DNA of 64,000 nucleotides, taken from NCBI GenBank assembly GCA_017794945.1, contig CP051239.1, positions 2,222,692-2,286,691 on the forward strand, read 5' to 3'. The notes beneath the pieces are model-generated. The model was given only the letters and a program-made list of their open reading frames with translations. It searched no databases and was not told the DNA's origin. Below, piece by piece: positions 59,678 through 64,000 of the stretch. Position numbers and translations under genes: made by a program. Positions within the stretch are counted from its first letter, which is position 1. Each line of letters starts with the position of its first letter. Origin of the DNA: Alcanivorax sp. Its GTDB lineage: Bacteria > Pseudomonadota > Gammaproteobacteria > Pseudomonadales > Alcanivoracaceae.

Positions 59678-60910
59678 ATGACGAACAATCAGAAACAAAC
59701 GACGGTCATCGTTGGCGGCGGGCACGCGGCGGGAGCGCTTTTGACAACACTGTTGCAAAAGAAATATCAGCATAAAGTGATTCTGGTGGGCGAAGAGCCC
59801 CACCCACCCTATCAGCGCCCGCCTCTGTCCAAGAATTACCTGACAGGCGAAGTTGATCAGGGTTCACTGTATTTGAAGCCAAGTTCAATATATGAAAAGG
59901 CGGGTCATCAGTTGCGGCTCGGTGTGCGAGTCGTGCAAATCGATCGAAACAACAAAATCATCCGGTTGTCGGACCAGAGCACCTTGAAATACGATCAACT
60001 TGTCCTGGCCACGGGATCGCGTGTTCGGCGTTTGAATGCGCCGGGAGCGGACTTGAAAGGCATTCACTATTTGCATGATATAGCCGATGCGGATAACTTG
60101 CGCCAACAATTAGTTGCAGGGAAACGTTTGGTCATCGTGGGTGGCGGCTATATCGGTCTCGAGGTCGCCGCCAGCGCAAACAAGAGCGGCGTCGATGTCA
60201 CCGTACTGGAAGCCGCTGATCGGCTTATGCAACGGGTTACTGGGCCGGAAATGTCCGCATTCTTTTACGCCAAGCATACTGACGCCGGCGTGGACGTACG
60301 TTTGAACACCGCGGTTACCGGCTTCGAAGCGGGAGAGCAAGGTTGTGTGACGGGCGTGAGATTGGCGAACGGCGGTATCGTGCCGGCCGATATCGTGCTT
60401 GTTTCCATCGGTGTTCTTCCGGAAACCGCTCTAGCCGAGGCCGCGGGCTTGCCCTGTGATGACGGTATTGTCGTTGACGAGTTTACTCGTACCGCGGATC
60501 CCGCTGTCCTGGCGATCGGCGACTGTACCCGCCACCGGAATCTGTTATTTGAAAAGATGCAACGACTTGAGTCCGTGGCGAATGCCGTCGATCAGGCTCG
60601 TACTGCGGCGGCGACGCTTATGGGTGAGCGCGTGCCCTACACAAGCGTGCCGTGGTTCTGGTCGAACCAGTTTAACGTACGCTTACAAATGGTGGGGTTA
60701 TCTCAAAACCACGATCAGCGGGTGGTTCGCGGTGATCCCTCGGATGAAGCGTTTGTGGTATTCTATTTACGCGGAAGCCGGCTGGTGGCCGTTGACGCGG
60801 TAAATCTGCCCATGGCCTTCATGGTCGGGAAGAAGCTTGTATATCAAGGCAAGGACGTCGATGTTGAAGCATTGAAAGATCCGAGCACCGAATTGAAATC
60901 GTTGGTATAA
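59678..60910 (+). CDS. NAD(P)H ferredoxin reductase (FAD)
   Basis: A 410-aa reductase like putidaredoxin or rubredoxin reductase, which passes electrons from NADH to the ferredoxin of the P450 system. FAD-binding GGGHAAGA (13-20), PYQRPPLSK, NAD-binding G155-G-G-Y-I-G160, and the second FAD motif AIGDCTRH. C-terminal dimer domain PWFWSNQFNVRLQMVG is typical. 75 nt after the GMC gene; last enzyme gene of the operon. Confidence 0.93.
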   Translation: MTNNQKQTTVIVGGGHAAGALLTTLLQKKYQHKVILVGEEPHPPYQRPPLSKNYLTGEVDQGSLYLKPSSIYEKAGHQLRLGVRVVQIDRNNKIIRLSDQSTLKYDQLVLATGSRVRRLNAPGADLKGIHYLHDIADADNLRQQLVAGKRLVIVGGGYIGLEVAASANKSGVDVTVLEAADRLMQRVTGPEMSAFFYAKHTDAGVDVRLNTAVTGFEAGEQGCVTGVRLANGGIVPADIVLVSIGVLPETALAEAAGLPCDDGIVVDEFTRTADPAVLAIGDCTRHRNLLFEKMQRLESVANAVDQARTAAATLMGERVPYTSVPWFWSNQFNVRLQMVGLSQNHDQRVVRGDPSDEAFVVFYLRGSRLVAVDAVNLPMAFMVGKKLVYQGKDVDVEALKDPSTELKSLV

Positions 60911-61149
60911 GGCATGATACCGAAGCAGCATCGGCATTCGGTGCGACGCAGACCGTACACGGCCCGGACCTCCTCCCTGGCCAGCTGACCAAGGCCGGTG
61001 GTGCTTAGCCGATGACTTGTGAGAAAATCAGCGGGCCGCGCGGATCTTCGGCGTGACGAGCCATTACGGGGAAGTCGTCGGTCTGACGCAGGCAATGGAC
61101 TCTCGCAATTCGGATTCGCGCCGTACCCCGAGGCCGGAGGAGAAAAACC

Positions 61150-61779
61150 ATGAGAAAAAAGCGCCCGGCCGGTCCGGCCCGGTCTGATCGTCAGTTTGTA
61201 TTGACATCCGCCGCTCGACTGTTTCGTGAGCAGGGCTATGACCGGACCACGGTGAAAGAAATCGCAAAAGCGTGTAATTTGCTGCCCGGCAGCCTTCATT
61301 ACCGGTATCAGGCCAAGGAGGATATTCTTGTTGATCTGATGCGCCTTGGTTTGGAGCAAACCTCGACTGCTGTCTCCGAAGCCGTGGCCGGTGCGGCGGA
61401 ACCCGTGGAGCAGTTGCGTAGAGGCATCAATGCGCACCTTCAGATGCTGGTCAGCGGCTCGGACATGGTCTATGTACTGTTGTTTGAGTGGCGTTCTCTG
61501 CGCGGCGAGGCACGTAAGGAGATGATCAAGTTGCGCGACCGTTATGAGTCCCTCTGGGCGACTATGCTCAAGTCACTGGCGGAGAAAGGGGTAATTCGAA
61601 AGGAAGTGGATCTTGATTTGCTGCGGCTTATAGGCCTCGGCGCGCTCAACTGGGTAGCCACCTGGTTTAGCGACGATGGTCGCTACACGCTAGAGGAGAT
61701 AGGTGATTTTGTCTGGCGCATGATCCGGGACGCGGTGCTAAAGGAGCGCCGGCACGATGTGCGGACTGAATACGGTTGA
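61150..61779 (+). CDS. TetR-family regulator (KstR2-like C-terminal domain)
   Basis: A 209-aa TetR regulator. HTH at about residues 33-52 (TTVKEIAKACNLLPGSLHYRYQAKED). The C terminus GLGALNWVATWFSDDGRYTLEEIGDFVWRMI resembles the TetR_C_24 domain seen in regulators that sense acyl-CoA-like ligands, such as KstR2. It is the only TetR gene inside the accessory region, making it the first candidate for the TTGGT-N6-ACCAA operator. The 239-bp gap before it shows only a weak CTGGC-N6-ACCAA near 60981. Confidence 0.86.
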   Translation: MRKKRPAGPARSDRQFVLTSAARLFREQGYDRTTVKEIAKACNLLPGSLHYRYQAKEDILVDLMRLGLEQTSTAVSEAVAGAAEPVEQLRRGINAHLQMLVSGSDMVYVLLFEWRSLRGEARKEMIKLRDRYESLWATMLKSLAEKGVIRKEVDLDLLRLIGLGALNWVATWFSDDGRYTLEEIGDFVWRMIRDAVLKERRHDVRTEYG

Positions 61780-61924
61780 TCGGCGCCCCTATGGCTCTAA
61801 CGTCAGGCCCCGGAGCATCGGCGCCTCGGTGAACCCCGCTCCGGCAAGGCGCGGTCTTTGGATTGATCACGACAGAAAGTTCGCCAGAAGTGGGTCTGGG
61901 CAAGAGGCGCCCGGTGGCGGATCA

Positions 61925-62026
61925 TTGGCGGTTTTGAATCGGTTTCTGCTACACTCGCGCATTGGGCCAAGTCCCGCTCTGCTACCCAGCATGAAACGAA
62001 GCTCCCGCTAAACGCGGGCTTTTTAT
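61925..62026 (+). ncRNA. Candidate small RNA or leader with terminator
   Basis: The 294-bp gap after the TetR gene ends with TTGGCG (61925-61930), 19 bp, then an extended -10 TGC-TACACT (61947-61955). About 45 nt further a hairpin CCCGC (62004-62008) / GCGGG (62014-62018) is followed by CTTTTTATT (62019-62027). A transcript of about 65 nt from 61962 to 62026 would result, either an independent RNA or a terminated leader of RDD-queA-tgt. It matches no RNA family known to me. The first part of the gap (61780-61924) shows nothing clear. Confidence 0.4.
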
Positions 62027-62073
62027 TCCGTATCCGTTCGTCGCCAGACGCTGGTCCGCCCGTCGGAGCCCCC

Positions 62074-62547
62074 ATGATTGAAGACGCCAAACCCGCCGGT
62101 TTGCTCAAACGCTTTATGGCCCTGGTTTACGACGGCTTCCTGGTGATCGCCCTGTGGTTCGTCAGCGCCGGCCTGTTCGTGCTTCTCTATAACCATACCG
62201 GCCTGCCGGTGCAGGACATCAACGGCGTCACCCGCGCCGACCCGATGGTGCTGCGCGGCGTGCTGTTCCCGCTGCTGATCCTGGAAACCTGGGCCTTTTA
62301 CGCCTGGTTCTGGCTGCACGGCGGCCAGACCCTGGGCATGCGCGCCTGGCGCCTGCAGGTGCGCGACTACCGGGGCGGCCCCATGCGTTTCTGGCAGACG
62401 GTGGCCCGTTTCGCCGCCGCCGGGCTGTCCTGGCTGACCCTCGGCGCCGGTTATCTGGTGGTGCTGGTGCACCCGCACCAGACCCTGCATGACCGCCTGT
62501 CGCTCACCGCCACCGTGGTGTTGCCCAAGGGCGCCAAGGCGGTCTGA
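62074..62547 (+). CDS. RDD-family membrane protein
   Basis: A 157-aa RDD-domain protein with about three membrane segments: LLKRFMALVYDGFLVIALWFV opens the domain (R and D of the RDD signature), and a second part has GQTLGMRAWRLQVRD and the conserved QTLHDRLS near the C terminus. Function unknown; a transport or ion-homeostasis role has been proposed for some members. In pseudomonads it follows lptG, which is 45 kb upstream here. Confidence 0.87.
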   Translation: MIEDAKPAGLLKRFMALVYDGFLVIALWFVSAGLFVLLYNHTGLPVQDINGVTRADPMVLRGVLFPLLILETWAFYAWFWLHGGQTLGMRAWRLQVRDYRGGPMRFWQTVARFAAAGLSWLTLGAGYLVVLVHPHQTLHDRLSLTATVVLPKGAKAV

Positions 62548-62568
62548 CCGGGGTGGAGGAATAACCGC

Positions 62569-63621
62569 GTGAGAGTCGACGACTTTGATTTTGACCTGCC
62601 GGAAGCGCTGATCGCCCGGCATCCCCCGGAGCGGCGCCGCGACGCCCGCCTGCTGGCGCTCACCCTGGACGCCCTGCAACACCAGCGGTTTCCCGATCTG
62701 GCCGACCATCTGCGCCCCGGCGACCTGCTGGTGTTCAATGACACCCGGGTGATTCCGGCCCGCCTGTTCGGCCACAAAAGCTCCGGCGGCCGGGTGGAAG
62801 TGCTGATCGAGCGGCTGCTGGAGGACACCCGGGCGCTGGCCCATGTGCGCGCCTCCAAGTCGCCCAAGCCGGACACCGGGCTGGTGTTCGAGCAGGGCAT
62901 CGGCGCCCGGGTCGAGGGCCGCCGTGGCGAGCTGTTCGAGCTGGATTTCACGGGCTGCGAGACCGCTCTGGAGGCGCTGGAACGCATCGGCCATGTGCCG
63001 CTGCCGCCCTACATCGACCGCCCCGACGAGGGCGCGGACCAGGAGCGCTACCAGACCGTGTATGCCCGCGAGCCCGGTGCCGTGGCGGCGCCCACCGCCG
63101 GCCTGCACTTCGACCAGCCGATGCTGGAGCATCTGCAGGCAATGGGGGTGGAAACCGGCTTCGTGACCCTGCACGTGGGGGCCGGCACCTTCCAGCCGGT
63201 GCGCGTGGAGCGGGTCGAGGACCACCCCATGCACAGCGAACGGTTCCGCGTCGAGCCCACCCTGGTGGAGCAGGTCGCCGCCACCCGCGCCCGCGGCGGC
63301 CGGGTTGTGGCGGTGGGCACCACCGCCCTGCGCACCCTGGAGGCGGCCTCCGCCGGCGGCGCGCTGGAGGCCGGTGAATCGGAAACCGACATCTTTATTT
63401 ATCCGGGCTACCGGTTCCGCCAGGTGGACGCGCTGGTCACCAACTTCCATTTGCCGCGTTCCACGCTGTTGATGCTGGTGAGCGCCTTCGCCGGCCGTGA
63501 GCGGGTGCTGGCGGCGTATGAGGAGGCGATCCGTGAACGCTACCGCTTCTTCAGTTACGGCGACGCCATGTTCATTGAAAGAGCGCCCGACGCGCAGCGA
63601 GGCTTGTCATGTCCCGAATGA
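62569..63621 (+). CDS. queA: S-adenosylmethionine:tRNA ribosyltransferase-isomerase
   Basis: Transfers and isomerises the ribosyl part of SAM to preQ1 in tRNA, giving epoxyqueuosine. The 350 aa follow the QueA pattern: [23 protein letters not shown] at the N terminus, [43 protein letters not shown] [24 protein letters not shown] and [20 protein letters not shown] start at 62569. Overlaps tgt by 13 nt, as these two queuosine genes usually are. Confidence 0.96.
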   Translation: MRVDDFDFDLPEALIARHPPERRRDARLLALTLDALQHQRFPDLADHLRPGDLLVFNDTRVIPARLFGHKSSGGRVEVLIERLLEDTRALAHVRASKSPKPDTGLVFEQGIGARVEGRRGELFELDFTGCETALEALERIGHVPLPPYIDRPDEGADQERYQTVYAREPGAVAAPTAGLHFDQPMLEHLQAMGVETGFVTLHVGAGTFQPVRVERVEDHPMHSERFRVEPTLVEQVAATRARGGRVVAVGTTALRTLEAASAGGALEAGESETDIFIYPGYRFRQVDALVTNFHLPRSTLLMLVSAFAGRERVLAAYEEAIRERYRFFSYGDAMFIERAPDAQRGLSCPE

Positions 63622-64000
63622 CCTTCCAGCACCTGGCCAGTGACGGCGCCGCCCGGCGCGGGCGGCTGACCTTCCCGCGCGGCAGTGTGGAAACCCCGGC
63701 GTTCATGCCGGTGGGCACCTACGGCACCGTCAAGGGCATGCTGCCCCGGGACCTGGAAGACATCGGCGCGGAGATCTGCCTCGGCAATACCTTCCATTTG
63801 ATGCTGCGCCCCGGCACCGAAGTGATCGGCGCCCACGGCGGGCTGCACGGCTTCATGCAGTGGCAGCGGCCGATCCTCACCGATTCCGGCGGCTTCCAGG
63901 TGTTCAGCCTGGGCGAGATGCGCAAGATTTCCGAGCAGGGCGTGGTATTCCAGAGCCCGATCAACGGCGACCGCATTGAGCTGAATCCGGAAATCGCCAT
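63609..64000 (+). CDS. tgt: Queuine tRNA-ribosyltransferase (5' part)
   Basis: First 130 codons of tRNA-guanine transglycosylase, which exchanges the wobble guanine of GUN-anticodon tRNAs for preQ1. The start MSRMTFQHL is followed by [26 protein letters not shown] and [12 protein letters not shown], which contains the conserved substrate-binding Asp. The gene runs off the right edge of the window. An alternative ATG is nine nt later. Confidence 0.95.
   Translation, partial: MSRMTFQHLASDGAARRGRLTFPRGSVETPAFMPVGTYGTVKGMLPRDLEDIGAEICLGNTFHLMLRPGTEVIGAHGGLHGFMQWQRPILTDSGGFQVFSLGEMRKISEQGVVFQSPINGDRIELNPEIA

Noticed and set aside
60975..60995. Additional copy of the shared operator before the TetR gene at 61150
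   Set aside because: CTGGC-N6-ACCAA matches only one half well and is about 165 nt from the start codon; too weak to list as a site.
62023..63450. A 475-codon open frame on the - strand
   Set aside because: Antisense to the RDD gene and queA; composition is that of a shadow frame.

Overview
The window is a contiguous piece of a high-GC gammaproteobacterial chromosome. The gene set (a CYP153 alkane-hydroxylase operon, an AlmA-like flavoprotein monooxygenase, a FadL-type outer-membrane protein, many acyl-CoA enzymes) and the core order valS-holC-pepA/lptF-lptG and RDD-queA-tgt point to a hydrocarbon-degrading marine genus such as Alcanivorax/Alloalcanivorax. That genus assignment is inference from gene content and remembered synteny; no database was searched.

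Left core (1-17.46 kb): pssA; a complete rRNA operon (promoter, boxA, 16S, tRNA-less spacer, 23S, 5S, strong terminator); a short repeat-rich gap; a YegS-type lipid kinase (-); a small DUF2061 membrane protein and a TetR regulator (+); an exported methyltransferase-like protein and a second TetR regulator (-); valS, holC and pepA (-); the divergent lptF-lptG pair; tRNA-Leu(CAA).

Accessory catabolic region (about 17.5-61.8 kb): roughly 44 kb of lipid and hydrocarbon catabolism between tRNA-Leu and the RDD gene. I see no integrase, transposase or clear att site. It holds (a) a + operon at 17.86-26.24 kb: PF10118 protein, BtrH_N protein, two hotdog thioesterases, acyl-CoA ligase, two acyl-CoA dehydrogenases (ACADs), GMC oxidoreductase; (b) a - operon at 30.6-26.3 kb: alpha/beta hydrolase, Baeyer-Villiger/AlmA-like monooxygenase, short-chain dehydrogenase (SDR), PF10118 protein; (c) a - pair at 35.2-30.7 kb: FadL-like porin and a large Ig-like lipoprotein; (d) a + block at 35.8-42.4 kb: three adenylate-forming ligases and a second BtrH_N protein; (e) a - operon of twelve genes at 54.8-42.6 kb: PF10118, SDR, hydrolase, BVMO, Cys-less thiolase homologue, ACAD, hydrolase, SCP2-type thiolase, two MaoC-type hydratase subunits, SDR, ACAD; (f) an AraC regulator divergent from ferredoxin-CYP153-AlkJ-like GMC-ferredoxin reductase, then a TetR regulator.

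Right core (62.07-64.0 kb): RDD membrane protein, queA and the start of tgt, preceded by a possible small RNA or leader with terminator.

How the parts may work together (inference): FadL and the lipoprotein take up hydrophobic substrate. CYP153 with its ferredoxin and reductase hydroxylates it. GMC and SDR enzymes oxidise alcohols. The BVMOs turn ketones into esters or lactones and the alpha/beta hydrolases open them. The CoA ligases and the two beta-oxidation sets degrade the acids. Two regulatory signals tie the blocks together. One is an inverted repeat TTGGT-N6-ACCAA at four transcription units, lying inside the -35/-10 spacer at two of them. The other is a 21-bp-spaced AAATGACC direct repeat at the AraC/CYP153 divergence and again upstream of the 40.6-kb ligase. 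The three PF10118 proteins, usually called metal-dependent hydrolases, share an E...ExxH...E...ExxH ligand pattern like that of ferritin-like di-iron oxygenases. They are the best candidates here for an undescribed enzymatic step.
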